In this document: positions 16,077 to 24,543 of the stretch, in pieces
How the letters are laid out: each line of letters opens with the position of its first letter
Position numbering within the stretch: the stretch's first letter is position 1
NCBI GenBank assembly: GCA_009663185.1
Contig: VJZX01000001.1
Location: 186,001-250,000 of the forward strand
Source: Isoptericola halalbus
GTDB lineage: Bacteria > Actinomycetota > Actinomycetes > Actinomycetales > Cellulomonadaceae
DNA: 64,000 nt
Direction: 5' to 3'
Program-made: the position numbers and the translations under genes
Notes under the pieces: model-generated
What the model saw: the letters and a program-made list of their open reading frames with translations, nothing else
Database searches by the model: none
What the model was told of the DNA's origin: nothing

Positions 16077-17312
16077 TCAGGCGCAGACACCTGGCCGCAA
16101 GGACGGGCTCGGTGACGGCGTCGGAGCGGTCGGGTCGTCGGTAGGCTCGCGCGACGGCTCGCCCGTCGCACCGTCCGACGGCTCACCCGTCCCGGACGGC
16201 GACGCGGACGGCATCGGCGTCGGGCTTCCGGGCGGCGCCTCGTCGGCCCTGATCCGCTCCCAGATCGCGTCCGCCTCGGACGTCCACACGACCCGGTTGG
16301 GATCCGTGGGCGCCTCCACGACCGGCACGGAGGTGAACACGATCTGGCTCGGCTGGATGTTGCGCATGCTCCACGCCAGGCCCGCGAGCGCTGCCGGGTT
16401 CGCCAGGTCGGGCCCGGTGCTGATCGACTGCAGCACCTCGCGGACCACCCGGTACAGCCGCGGGGAGTCTGTGATGAGGTTCTGCGCGAGCACCTCGCGC
16501 AGCATCGCGTCGAAGAACGCCTGCTGTCGTTCGATCCGCTTGAGGTCGCTGCCGATCTCGAGCCCCATGCCGTCGCCTTGGCGGGCACGCAGGAAGTTGA
16601 TGGCGGTGTAGCCGTCGAGGCGCTGTTCGCCCGCGGGGAGGTTGAGGTCGACCTTGCGGCCGACGACGGGCTCGGGCAGGCACATCGGCACGCCGCCGAC
16701 CGCGTCGACGACGCCGATGACGCCGGTCATCTCGACGACCATGTGGTCGGTGACGCGAACACCGGTGAGCGCCTCGACGGTGAGGATCGTGCACGCGGCC
16801 GCACCGGTGATGTCCTTGGCGTCTCCGCCGCCGATGGTGAAGGCGGTGTTGAACATCGCGCCGTACTGGGGCGCGGACGTCGACCCGTCGGTGCGCGGGC
16901 AGGCGGGGATGTCGACGAGCGAGTCGCGCGGGATCGACACGGCCTCGATCCGGCTCCGGTCGCCCGAGACGTGGACGAGCAGCGTGGTGTCGGAGTGGAA
17001 CTCCTCACCGGCCCCCGCCAGCTCGGCATTCGCCTCGTCGCGGAAGTCGGTGCCCATGACGAGGATGTTGAGCTCCTGGCCCGCGAACGGGTCGGTGGGG
17101 TCCTGTTCCTCGGCGACCACGGGCGGGCGGTCTCGGTCCTCCCCCAGCAGCGAGTCGACGTCGGACACGTCGAGCTGGTTCTGCAGGTCGATATAGGACG
17201 CGACGGCGCCCGTCGTCGCGAGCGCGACGACCCCGGTCACGACGAGCGCGACGGCACGAGCGACCCGGTGCGGTTCCAGGCTGGCCGCGTGCCGAACAGG
17301 GGTGCGCTGCAC
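16077..17312 (-). CDS. LytR-CpsA-Psr (LCP) family protein
   Basis: A 411-residue membrane-anchored LCP protein. It has a short cytosolic N-terminus, one helix at residues 17-40, then the extracellular LCP domain with 'SDTTLLVHVSGDRSRIEAVSIPRDSLV', 'FTIGGGDAKDITGAAACTILTVEALTGV' (both read in part), 'AVGGVPMCLPEPV' and 'INFLRARQGDGMGLEIGSDLKRIERQQAF' with the conserved Arg residues. A Pro/Ser/Thr-rich tail follows from residue 355. LCP enzymes transfer polyprenyl-linked glycopolymers to peptidoglycan. The GTG start at 17312 lies inside a strong hairpin, so an internal start (for example near 17264) remains possible. Confidence 0.88.
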   Translation of the reverse strand: MQRTPVRHAASLEPHRVARAVALVVTGVVALATTGAVASYIDLQNQLDVSDVDSLLGEDRDRPPVVAEEQDPTDPFAGQELNILVMGTDFRDEANAELAGAGEEFHSDTTLLVHVSGDRSRIEAVSIPRDSLVDIPACPRTDGSTSAPQYGAMFNTAFTIGGGDAKDITGAAACTILTVEALTGVRVTDHMVVEMTGVIGVVDAVGGVPMCLPEPVVGRKVDLNLPAGEQRLDGYTAINFLRARQGDGMGLEIGSDLKRIERQQAFFDAMLREVLAQNLITDSPRLYRVVREVLQSISTGPDLANPAALAGLAWSMRNIQPSQIVFTSVPVVEAPTDPNRVVWTSEADAIWERIRADEAPPGSPTPMPSASPSGTGEPSDGATGEPSREPTDDPTAPTPSPSPSLRPGVCA

Positions 17313-17342
17313 ACGCCGAGCATAGGCCGTGTGCAGCGCACC
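17301..17342. terminator. Strong hairpin between the GDPD gene and the LCP start
   Basis: GGTGCGCTGCACACG (17301-17315) pairs exactly with CGTGTGCAGCGCACC (17328-17342), and a short inner CC/GG pair can extend the stem. It follows the stop of the phytase-esterase/GDPD gene by six bases on the minus strand, as a terminator would. However, it covers the first codons of the LCP gene. There is no T-run. Confidence 0.6.
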
Positions 17343-17348
17343 CGCTGG

Positions 17349-19637
17349 TCAGCGCGCTGCGAACGCCGCAACAGCAGTGACGGCCACGTCAGGGTGGTCG
17401 CTGAAGAGCCCGTCCATGCCTGCGTCGAGAAATGCCCTGATCTCGCCGGCCAGGTCGCCGACGGCGGTCGGGTCGTCCGACGAGCGGAAGTCGGCGGGCA
17501 GGAACTGGTTCTCGGCCCGGAACGTCCAGCCGTGCACCTCGAGGCCGGCCGCGTGCGCGTCGGCGATGACCGACGTCGGCTCACCGAGCGTGCCGTCGGG
17601 ATGGCGCGGGATCATGACGCTCTTCTCGACGCCGATCCCGTCGGCGTAGGTCGCGATCTCGGCGAGGCCCGCGGCGGTGGCCAGGTCGGCGTAGGTGCGC
17701 GGGTCCCCGGCGGCGACGAGGTCGTACGGGGCGCCGCTGCTCGAGACGAGCTGCGCGAGCGTCACGTCGGTCATGCCGTCCAGCTCGCGGAGGTTGCCCA
17801 CCTCGAACGACTGGATGATCGCCGGAGCCGTGGCGGAGTCGAAGCCGTTCGCGGCCAGGTCGGCTACGAGCGCCTCCTCCAGCGAGAGCCCGATCGAGTC
17901 GAAGTACGTCGGGTGCTTCGTCTCGGGGTACACGCCGACCGGCGTGCCGTCACACGTGCGCGAGTGGCGCGCGAGGTCGAGGACCTCGTCGAGCGTGGGC
18001 ACCTGGTAGAGCCCGTCGAACGCGGCGCTGCCGGGACGCACGGCCGGTATGCGCTCCGCGGCCCGCAGGGTGCGCAGCTCGGCCAGCGTGAAGTCCTCGG
18101 TGAACCAGCCCGTGATCGCGCGGCCGTCGATGACCTTGGTCGTGCGGCGGTCGGCGAACTCGGGGCGGTCGGCGACGTTCGTCGTGCCGCCGATCTCGTT
18201 CTCGTGCCGCGCGACGAGCACGCCGTCCTTGGTGGACACGACGTCGGGCTCGATGTAGTCGGCGCACTGCAGGATCGCCTGCTCGTACGCGGCGAGCGTG
18301 TGCTCGGGCCGATAGCCGGACGCGCCGCGGTGCCCGACGACGGTCACGCCGTCGTCGCGCACCCGCTCGCGCCGCAGCTCGATCAGGGCCATCTCGGTGT
18401 CGTCGGGCTCGCCCGGGACGCGTGCGTCGTTGCCCGGGAAGTTGTTGTCGTTGCCGATCAGGACGCGCCCGTCGCGCAGGCGCAGCACCGTCTCGAACGA
18501 CTGCACCGGCAGCGAGAACGCCTCACCCAGGCCGTAGCCCTCGCCGGAGTCAATGCCGTGCGGGTTGGCGACACCGAGCGCGTCGAGCACGAGCTTCTTG
18601 GACACGTAGCCGTCGGCGTCGACGTCGCGCAGGTCGACCTCGTACACGCGCTTGACCACGGACGCCTCACCGTCCCAGTTGTCGCGCTCGACGAACCAGA
18701 ACCGGCCCTTGCCGACCGTGAACGCGTCGCCCACGAGATCGCCCGGCAGGTCGGTCTGGTAGCTCCACGTGCGGTCGGTGTACTCGCCGCGGCGGGTGTC
18801 GAACTCGTAGATCACCCGGCGGCGGGCGTCGGTCTCGCCCACGAGCGCGTTCTCGACCACCGGGTACAGGTAGCGGCCGTCGGGCGAGGCGCTCATCGCC
18901 TCGAAGCCGCTGCTGGCCCGCACGCCGGGCGTCTCGCCGGCGGCCAGGTGCGGGTTCTGCGGGGACTTCAGGCCTTCCGGCAGGCCGACCGGCTCGGAGA
19001 GCAGCGTGCCGTCGGCGTCGAAGTGCAGCACGAACGGGCCGAACTCCTCGCCGACCCAGAAGCTGCCGTCCTCGGCGCGGACCACGGACTCGATGTCGAA
19101 GTCGGCGCCCGTGAGCAGCCGCTCGTCGGTGCCCTCGTTCGTGATCGGGAAGTCGAGGACGCCGTTCGCGTCGTCGTAGGAGACGTGGTCGAGCAGCTCG
19201 ATCTCGCCCGACCCCGCGGTACCCGTGTTCCAGTCGGGACGCACCAGGTAGTTGCGCAGGAGGAAGTCGGCCGAGTTCGCCTGGGAGCCGAACCCGTTGT
19301 CGGGCTGTGCCCAGAACGTGCCGTCGCCGTTGTCGGCTATCGCGGAGAAGCCGGGGATGACCTGGCCGTCCCACGGGCCCTGACGGCCGTTGGCTGCCGT
19401 CGCGGCGGCGCCCGACGGCGGTCCCTCGGCGAGGTGGTCGGCGTCGAGCGTCGCGCGTCCAACGAGGGTCGGCACGACGTGCGTCGTCGAGCGCTTGTCG
19501 TCGCCGGGTCCGGGTCGCCCGGCGGCCGTCGCGCCGGACGCGGCCGTCGCGCCGGACGCGGCCGTCGCGCCGGCCAAGAGCAGGAGGGTCGCGGCGGCGG
19601 TGGCTGCGACCGTGCGGGTGAGCGGTGGGCGTCTCAT
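17349..19637 (-). CDS. Secreted esterase-like-phytase / glycerophosphodiester phosphodiesterase fusion
   Basis: A 762-residue exported protein. Residues 1-32 are a signal peptide, then a low-complexity 'ATAASG' repeat. Residues about 55-425 match the esterase-like domain of phytase (beta-propeller type, 'IPGFSAIADNGDGTFWAQPDNGFG', read in part; 'GSFWVGEEFGPFVLHFD'). Residues 431-760 are a GDPD domain with 'VGHRGASGYRPEHT', 'YIEPDVVSTKDG' and 'HENE' carrying the metal ligands. It probably releases glycerol phosphate or phosphate from extracellular phosphodiesters. It is a monocistronic-looking gene followed by a hairpin. The double-domain architecture is known in actinobacteria. Confidence 0.87.
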   Translation of the reverse strand: MRRPPLTRTVAATAAATLLLLAGATAASGATAASGATAAGRPGPGDDKRSTTHVVPTLVGRATLDADHLAEGPPSGAAATAANGRQGPWDGQVIPGFSAIADNGDGTFWAQPDNGFGSQANSADFLLRNYLVRPDWNTGTAGSGEIELLDHVSYDDANGVLDFPITNEGTDERLLTGADFDIESVVRAEDGSFWVGEEFGPFVLHFDADGTLLSEPVGLPEGLKSPQNPHLAAGETPGVRASSGFEAMSASPDGRYLYPVVENALVGETDARRRVIYEFDTRRGEYTDRTWSYQTDLPGDLVGDAFTVGKGRFWFVERDNWDGEASVVKRVYEVDLRDVDADGYVSKKLVLDALGVANPHGIDSGEGYGLGEAFSLPVQSFETVLRLRDGRVLIGNDNNFPGNDARVPGEPDDTEMALIELRRERVRDDGVTVVGHRGASGYRPEHTLAAYEQAILQCADYIEPDVVSTKDGVLVARHENEIGGTTNVADRPEFADRRTTKVIDGRAITGWFTEDFTLAELRTLRAAERIPAVRPGSAAFDGLYQVPTLDEVLDLARHSRTCDGTPVGVYPETKHPTYFDSIGLSLEEALVADLAANGFDSATAPAIIQSFEVGNLRELDGMTDVTLAQLVSSSGAPYDLVAAGDPRTYADLATAAGLAEIATYADGIGVEKSVMIPRHPDGTLGEPTSVIADAHAAGLEVHGWTFRAENQFLPADFRSSDDPTAVGDLAGEIRAFLDAGMDGLFSDHPDVAVTAVAAFAAR
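19525..19573. repeat. 18-bp tandem repeat in the signal-peptide region of the GDPD gene
   Basis: Two full copies of an 18-base unit (19525-19542, 19543-19560) and 13 bases of a third encode the 'ATAASG' repeats just after the signal peptide. The copies are identical, which implies recent slippage. Copy number could vary between strains without breaking the frame. Confidence 0.85.
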
Positions 19638-19727
19638 GCCGCCGATCCCACCCGCGCCCGTCGACGCCTGGCCGAACCTGACGTGAAGCCTGGACGTCGT
19701 CCGGATGAAATCCGTTGCCCGCGGACG

Positions 19728-20966
19728 CTACTGGTGCGACATCGCGACCCAGCCGCCGCGACGGAACGCCGGCGTCGCGAGCACGAGCACGAGCAGCGCC
19801 AGCACGAGCGCCGCCAGCATGACCACGGACATCGCGACGGCGTCGCCGCCGAGCACGCCGACCATGGGCGAGACGGCGCCCGCGAGGCCCGACTGGACCG
19901 CGCCGATGACCGCGGCGGCGGTGCCTGCCCGCTCGCCGTGCCGCGACAGCGCGATCGCCGAGGCGTTCGCGGGGATGAGGCCCTGGAACGCGAGCACGAG
20001 CCACAGCACCGCAAGAAGCCCGATGAGACCGCCGAGCTCGGTGAGCGCGACGACGAGCAGCCCGACGGCGAACACACCCTGCAGCGGGAGGGCCGCGCGC
20101 AGGAGACGGACGGGGGCGACCCGGCGCACGAGCGAGGCGTTGACCTGGGCGGAGAGCACCAGCCCGAGGCCGTTGAGCGCGAAGAGCAACGCGAACTGCG
20201 CGTGCGAGAGGCCGAGCTCCTCCTGGAACACGAACGGCGAGCCCACGACATAGCTGATGAGCACGGCCTGACCGAAGCCGGGGATGACCGCGAGCGCCAT
20301 GAAGTGCCGGTCGGCCAGCAGGACCCGGTAGCCGCCGAGCACCGAGCGGGCGCCTCCGGCCTGGCGTCGGAAGCGCGGCAGGGTCTCGGGCATGAACCGC
20401 CACACGACCGCCGCCATCGCGACCCCCGCCAGGGCGAGGAAGACGAAGACCCAGCGCCACGAGGCCGCGGCCGCGACGGCGGAGCCGAACGTCGGGGCGA
20501 GCATGGGCGCCACGCCGATGACGAGCATGAGCCGCGAGAAGATGCGCGCGGCCTCGGCGCCGACGAACCGATCGCGGACGACGGCCATGGCCGCGACGCC
20601 GCAGGCGGCGTTGAAGAAGCCCTGCAGCAGGCGCAGGCCGACCAGCACGGTCATGTTCGGCGCGAGCGCGCACAGCAGCGACGTGACGACGTGCAGCGCG
20701 AGGCCCCACAGCAGCGGCGCGCGGCGGCCGTAACGGTCGGACAGCGGCCCGATGACGAGCTGGCCGACGCCGCCACCCAGGAGCATGCACGACACCGACA
20801 GCTGCGCGTACGTCGCCGTGGACCCCAGCTCCGTCGCGACCTCGGGCAGCGACGGCAGGTACATGTCCACGGTGAACGCGGGCAGCGCGGCCAGCGCCCC
20901 GAGCATGAGCACCCAGCGGTACGGCGAGCGGGCGCGCACGGGTGTCACGGAAGAGGAGTCGGGCAT
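19728..20966 (-). CDS. Bcr/CflA-type MFS drug efflux transporter
   Basis: A 412-residue 12-helix MFS protein. 'AFTVDMYLPSLPEVATELG' is the Bcr/CflA TM1-2 signature, and 'GPLSDRYGRRAPLL' is the loop 2-3 motif A. DHA1-family members export drugs such as bicyclomycin by proton antiport. The start at 20966 is chosen over an ATG at 20975 because TAGGAT (20974-20979) ends seven bases before it, giving a leaderless start. A palindrome TATCG-AAA-CGATA overlaps that promoter. No local regulator gene is adjacent, so a remote TetR- or MarR-type repressor is possible. Confidence 0.9.
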   Translation of the reverse strand: MPDSSSVTPVRARSPYRWVLMLGALAALPAFTVDMYLPSLPEVATELGSTATYAQLSVSCMLLGGGVGQLVIGPLSDRYGRRAPLLWGLALHVVTSLLCALAPNMTVLVGLRLLQGFFNAACGVAAMAVVRDRFVGAEAARIFSRLMLVIGVAPMLAPTFGSAVAAAASWRWVFVFLALAGVAMAAVVWRFMPETLPRFRRQAGGARSVLGGYRVLLADRHFMALAVIPGFGQAVLISYVVGSPFVFQEELGLSHAQFALLFALNGLGLVLSAQVNASLVRRVAPVRLLRAALPLQGVFAVGLLVVALTELGGLIGLLAVLWLVLAFQGLIPANASAIALSRHGERAGTAAAVIGAVQSGLAGAVSPMVGVLGGDAVAMSVVMLAALVLALLVLVLATPAFRRGGWVAMSHQ

Positions 20967-20977
20967 GACCGCCATCC

Positions 20978-20990
20978 TATCGAAACGATA
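20978..20990. promoter_or_regulatory. Palindrome over the efflux-gene promoter
   Basis: TATCG (20978-20982), AAA, CGATA (20986-20990) is an exact dyad that overlaps the -10 hexamer of the MFS gene, only 12 bases from the start codon. The position suits a repressor site. Short arms (5 bp) mean it could also arise by chance. Confidence 0.4.
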
Positions 20991-21283
20991 CGAACGGCGG
21001 GAGGGGGCGACCGGTGATCCGTCTCACCGCTTCCTGGGCGTCATCGAGCTGGCTGGGGTCGTTGGTCCCAGGCGACCTGAATCGTTGGGCCCTGACGGCG
21101 TAGCACCACGTCCACGAGAATCGCGATAGGGAACCCACGCGGGGATGGGTCTCGAGAGCCATCGGTCCGGGGAACGGCGCGTCTACAGAGCCAGCGCCGC
21201 GCCGGCCGACGACCTCCGAGCCCAGCCGCGCGGCCATGCAGTCGGAGTCCTGTTCGCGCAGCTCCACACGGAAGGAGTCGGAA
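20991..21283. other. Intergenic region with no recognised gene
   Basis: About 290 bases between the divergent MFS and DUF4395-like genes. The open frames that cross it on the minus strand have no family resemblance, and I see no RNA gene. The base composition is slightly lower in GC than the flanking metabolic genes. The promoter of the downstream DUF4395-like gene should lie here, but no convincing -35/-10 pair stands out. Confidence 0.5.
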
Positions 21284-21829
21284 ATGGCAACTGTCAGCGC
21301 CTTTACGGACAACAACCTGAATGGTCAAGGTTTCGGCTACCTCGACCAGGAGGCCAAGGCGCGCTATGCGTTGCCACTGCGGTTCACACCGGCAGTGTGC
21401 GCCGTCCTGATCGCGGTCGGGCTACTCTTGCAGTCGCCCGTCTGGCTGGCAGCGTTGATTCCCCTTGGCCTTAGCGGGGCGCTGTTCCCCAGGGGCATGA
21501 TCACCGATGTGGTCTACAACTTCGGTGTCCGCCACCTGTTTGGTGCCCCACCGCTGCCGCCTACACCCAAGCCACGACAGTTCTCCTACCTCCTGTCAAC
21601 GTCCCTGGGGGCGGGCGCTGCCCTGTCCTTCCAGTTTGGGCTTCCGGTGCTGGGGTTCATTCTGGGTGGCATCGTTCTCGTTGGCGCGACCATCCTCACC
21701 ACGACGCTCTGGTGTCTCGGATCGTGGATCTACCGGATGATCTTCGACCCTCGGCTCGACGCGCGGGCCGCAGTCGAGCCCTCTGACGGCGCGGGCTATC
21801 TGGCCACGCCGAGCGGAGGCGGCCGCTAG
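21284..21829 (+). CDS. DUF4395-like membrane protein
   Basis: A 181-residue protein with four hydrophobic segments (residues about 30-45, 48-65, 100-120 and 122-145). The opening 'NNLNGQGFGYLDQEAKARYALPLRFTPAVCAVLIA' (read in part), 'PRGMITDVVYNFGVRHLFGAPPLP' (read in part) and 'PRQFSYLLST' fit the DUF4395 layout, in which an amphipathic N-terminus precedes paired helices. Function is unknown. GGAG sits before the ATG. It has a less extreme GC3 than its neighbours and is followed by a 9-bp hairpin. Together with the next two genes it forms an island of unusual content. Confidence 0.75.
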   Translation: MATVSAFTDNNLNGQGFGYLDQEAKARYALPLRFTPAVCAVLIAVGLLLQSPVWLAALIPLGLSGALFPRGMITDVVYNFGVRHLFGAPPLPPTPKPRQFSYLLSTSLGAGAALSFQFGLPVLGFILGGIVLVGATILTTTLWCLGSWIYRMIFDPRLDARAAVEPSDGAGYLATPSGGGR

Positions 21830-21880
21830 CGAGCCGGATCGCCACCAGGCTCCGCGCGGCGGCACTCACACACGCTGACA

Positions 21881-21914
21881 CGGAGGGCCTGTCTCAGCAG
21901 GGGACGGCCCTCCG
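21881..21914 (+). terminator. Hairpin downstream of the DUF4395-like gene
   Basis: CGGAGGGCC (21881-21889) and GGCCCTCCG (21906-21914) are exact complements around a 16-base loop, 52 bases after the stop codon. No U-tract follows, as is usual for high-GC actinobacterial terminators. Confidence 0.5.
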
Positions 21915-22055
21915 GCACGCCCGGCCGCACCGAGTGCAGATCTGGCGCGCGCGGCGGCGTAGCGGCATCGCCGTCGCAACGGCGGCGGACCTTGGTTGTC
22001 GCGGAGCCTTTGAGCCGACTCACCAGGTGCCGCAGCTCCTGCGCTGGTCACCACC

Positions 22056-22613
22056 ATGCTGCTCGTCCCGGTCACGATCGGCATGGGCGCCTCCTCCTTG
22101 GTGACGAACCTCGGGTCCGTGTTGCTGCTGATCATCACCACCGCGGTGCCCGGGGCCATCCCCGGCGCAGTCCTCGGGGTCGTCGACGCAGTGTTCCGCG
22201 CCCGCCTCAGCCGGCTGGTGCGAGCCGACCGGCTCGGCCGCGCGGCCGCGTTCTCGGCGGTGATCCTCGCCCTCGTCACCATTCACGTCCTGTCCATGTG
22301 GGGCCTTACGCCCAGCGACTGGTCGGATCTCACGGCCAACATCGTCGCGGCGGCCGTGCTCGGTGCGGTGCCGCCAGCCGTCACGTTCGTGCTCCGCCAC
22401 CTCGCGAGGGCTGAGAAACACCTGCCGGGGCTGTCGGCGTCGGCGAGGACGCCTGTGCATCGCGGACGGAAGCTGTTGGCTTCTGCGGCGATGGAGTGTC
22501 CGGTCGCCGCTTGTGGGTCCTCTACTGACTTGGCCGTCGGTCCGAGGGTGCATAGGGCTGGTGTCATACTCCCCGCATGTTCAAGCGTGCCTCAGCGGGG
22601 GTCGTGCACGTAG
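22056..22613 (+). CDS. Hypothetical membrane protein, possibly a degraded gene
   Basis: A 185-codon open frame. Residues 1-120 read as three to four hydrophobic segments ('VLLLIITTAVPGAIPGAVLG', 'AAFSAVILALVTIHVLSMWG', 'NIVAAAVLGAVPPAVTFVL'), typical of a small polytopic protein. From about residue 130 the sequence becomes unstructured and runs 37 bases into the lipoprotein gene in another frame. That suggests the true C-terminus has been lost by frameshift. There is no ribosome site at the ATG. It is either a remnant of a longer membrane protein or a short real gene; no family is recognised. Confidence 0.4.
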   Translation: MLLVPVTIGMGASSLVTNLGSVLLLIITTAVPGAIPGAVLGVVDAVFRARLSRLVRADRLGRAAAFSAVILALVTIHVLSMWGLTPSDWSDLTANIVAAAVLGAVPPAVTFVLRHLARAEKHLPGLSASARTPVHRGRKLLASAAMECPVAACGSSTDLAVGPRVHRAGVILPACSSVPQRGSCT

Positions 22614-23389
22614 TCGCACTCTGCGTCCTGATGGCGGGATGCGGCGCCTTCGGACACGCTCCGTCTCCCAAGAGCACGTTCACAGACGCATCGGGTGCGA
22701 CCGTGACCGTCGATTGGAAGGACTATCCCGCTGCGGCGGGCATGGACGGTGAAGATCTGGTGGGCAAGCCGGACCAGTCGCAGCTGGAAGCACCCGCCCG
22801 TGACTTCCTCCAGCGACTGCGCGCCGCGATCGAACAGTCCTCGGGAGCGGTCCTCATCCCCGTCGAGCCGGAGGCCACCTGGTTCGGCGATGAGAACTGG
22901 TTCGAACAGGGCGGCAACGGTTATGGGGGCGACTCGCTCCTGGTCACGGTGAACTGCTGCGCGCTCAGGGCCGAGCAGACGCCCGACCCGTCGCGGTGGC
23001 GTGCGGTGCTCGAGGCGGCCAGTCAAGTGACCGAGGAGGCGGGGCTGGGAGAGCTGCGGCTCGAGCACGAGTCGGACGAGATGGCGGCCGACCCCGCCTG
23101 GGAGAAGGAGTACCGGGAGCGGTTCTGCAACCTTCCCGACGGTTCCTGCTGGTTGTGGTCCGCCATGGCCTACGACGGATACCAATGGGTCGACTTCACG
23201 ATCCACGACGCGACGCTCGATCCCACCGGAGACGCCCTACGCTTCGCTGCGGACGTCGAGCTCCCTGTCGCGTACGTCGCCGTCGAGTACGGCGCCACGG
23301 TCGTCCAAGCTGGGAAAGCAGCGGAGTACGAGCGGGCACTCGCCCCCTTCGTAGGACTCGACCCGCCCCCCGCAACGACATCGGATTGA
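22577..23389 (+). CDS. Putative lipoprotein
   Basis: A 270-residue exported protein. Residues 1-21 form a lipoprotein signal ending in the lipobox 'LMAGC', so Cys22 would be lipidated and the protein anchored outside the membrane. The mature part contains paired cysteines ('NCCALR', 'FCNLPDGSCW'), suggesting disulfides, and no recognised domain. CATACT ends six bases before the ATG, consistent with a leaderless transcript. Similar small cysteine-containing lipoproteins are scattered in actinobacteria as strain-variable genes; I cannot assign a function. Confidence 0.75.
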   Translation: MFKRASAGVVHVVALCVLMAGCGAFGHAPSPKSTFTDASGATVTVDWKDYPAAAGMDGEDLVGKPDQSQLEAPARDFLQRLRAAIEQSSGAVLIPVEPEATWFGDENWFEQGGNGYGGDSLLVTVNCCALRAEQTPDPSRWRAVLEAASQVTEEAGLGELRLEHESDEMAADPAWEKEYRERFCNLPDGSCWLWSAMAYDGYQWVDFTIHDATLDPTGDALRFAADVELPVAYVAVEYGATVVQAGKAAEYERALAPFVGLDPPPATTSD

Positions 23390-23762
23390 CCGGGGCGCAA
23401 GAAGTCCCTCCGCTCGGCTCCCACCTGTCCCAAACTCGCCCCGATCCGCTCACCCCACTTCTCATCACGGCGTTCGAGGATTCGACGAGGGTCAGACCTT
23501 CCAGAAACGGCCGCCTCTGACGGCTCCGAGATGCCCCCGGCCGACGGCGTCGACACGCCGGTCAAGAGTCGTCCCGCCGAGTCAGAACCCTCGGCAGCAG
23601 ACCTTTTCGCTACCGGCGCCGCTGGCCCACTCGCACAGCCCGGGCCGCCGACAGGCGTCGTACCGGAGCTGGACCGGCGACGAGGACGCGAGCTCGCACC
23701 TGGTCCAGGCAGTCGCGGGGCTCGAGCGCCGCGGTGTCGGTGGCGTGGGCGACGATGGACGC
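23390..23762. other. Intergenic region with no recognised gene
   Basis: About 370 bases between the lipoprotein gene and the HMCES/YedK gene. Open frames that cross it are short, Arg/Pro-rich and overlapping, as expected for non-coding high-GC DNA. No tRNA cloverleaf, repeat or strong hairpin was seen. It marks the right edge of the low-conservation island that begins near 21.0 kb. Confidence 0.5.
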
Positions 23763-24542
23763 ATGTGTGGCAGGTACGGCTCCTTCCGGGACGCCGAGGA
23801 CATCGCTGACGAGCTCGCCGTCGCGCGGATCGCCGAGGACGCGCGGCTGCTGCCGCCGTCGTGGAACGTGGCGCCGACCGACCCGGTGCGCATCGTCGTC
23901 GAGCGCCCCGAGCGGCTCGAGGGCAAGCAGACCGGCGAGATCACGCGCTCGCTGCAGGTCGCGCGCTGGGGCCTCGTGCCCTCGTGGGCCAAGGACCCGG
24001 GCGTCGGCGCACGGATGATCAACGCACGGTGCGAGTCGTTGCTCGACAAGCCGGCGTTCGCCAAGCCACTGGCGGTGCGCCGGTGCCTGCTGCCGGCCGA
24101 CGGCTACTACGAGTGGCGCAAGCTCCCGCTGCCCGACGGCGCGCCGAAGGGGGCCAAGGTGCCCAAGCAGGCGTACTGGATCCACCCCGCCGACGGCGAC
24201 GTCGCGGCGCTCGCCGGGCTGTACGAGTTCTGGCGCGACCCGAGCAAGTCCGACGACGACCCCGACCGTTGGCTGGTGTCGACCACGGTGGTGACGAGCG
24301 CCGCGTCCGAGGACCTCGAGCGCATCCACGACCGCATGCCCGTGGTCCTCCCGCGCCGCGTGTGGGACGCCTGGCTCGATCCCGCCGTGGGCGCGGACGA
24401 CGCCTTCACGATGGTCAACGGCGAGCAGGTGCGCATGAGCACCCTGCCGGTGGGCAGCCGCGTCGGGAGCGTCCAGAACAACGACCCGGGCCTCGTCGAG
24501 CCGGACCCCGACCCGATCGACCCCGACGTCGTGCGCGAGTAA
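23763..24542 (+). CDS. yedK: Abasic-site-processing protein, HMCES/YedK (SRAP family)
   Basis: A 259-residue SRAP-domain protein. The start at 23763 is set by the family's obligatory 'MCGRY': Cys2 becomes the N-terminal residue and links covalently to abasic sites in single-stranded DNA. The other catalytic parts are visible: 'NARCESL' with Asn, 'PADGYYEW' with the Glu, and 'IHDRMP' with the His. It shields abasic sites during replication or repair. An in-frame ATG six codons upstream is rejected because it would bury the catalytic Cys. It is convergent with the cyclase gene, with one base between the stops. Confidence 0.95.
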   Translation: MCGRYGSFRDAEDIADELAVARIAEDARLLPPSWNVAPTDPVRIVVERPERLEGKQTGEITRSLQVARWGLVPSWAKDPGVGARMINARCESLLDKPAFAKPLAVRRCLLPADGYYEWRKLPLPDGAPKGAKVPKQAYWIHPADGDVAALAGLYEFWRDPSKSDDDPDRWLVSTTVVTSAASEDLERIHDRMPVVLPRRVWDAWLDPAVGADDAFTMVNGEQVRMSTLPVGSRVGSVQNNDPGLVEPDPDPIDPDVVRE

Positions 24543-24543
24543 G

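Noticed and set aside
16578-21017. A 1,479-codon open frame on the plus strand across the LCP, GDPD and MFS genes
   Set aside because: It is antisense to three well-recognised proteins, is Arg/Gly/Ala/Asp-rich without any domain, and arises because GC-rich third positions remove stop codons from the complementary frame.
20977-21315. A 112-codon minus-strand frame in the gap before the DUF4395-like gene
   Set aside because: No family resemblance, no ribosome site, and it overlaps the start of the better supported plus-strand gene.
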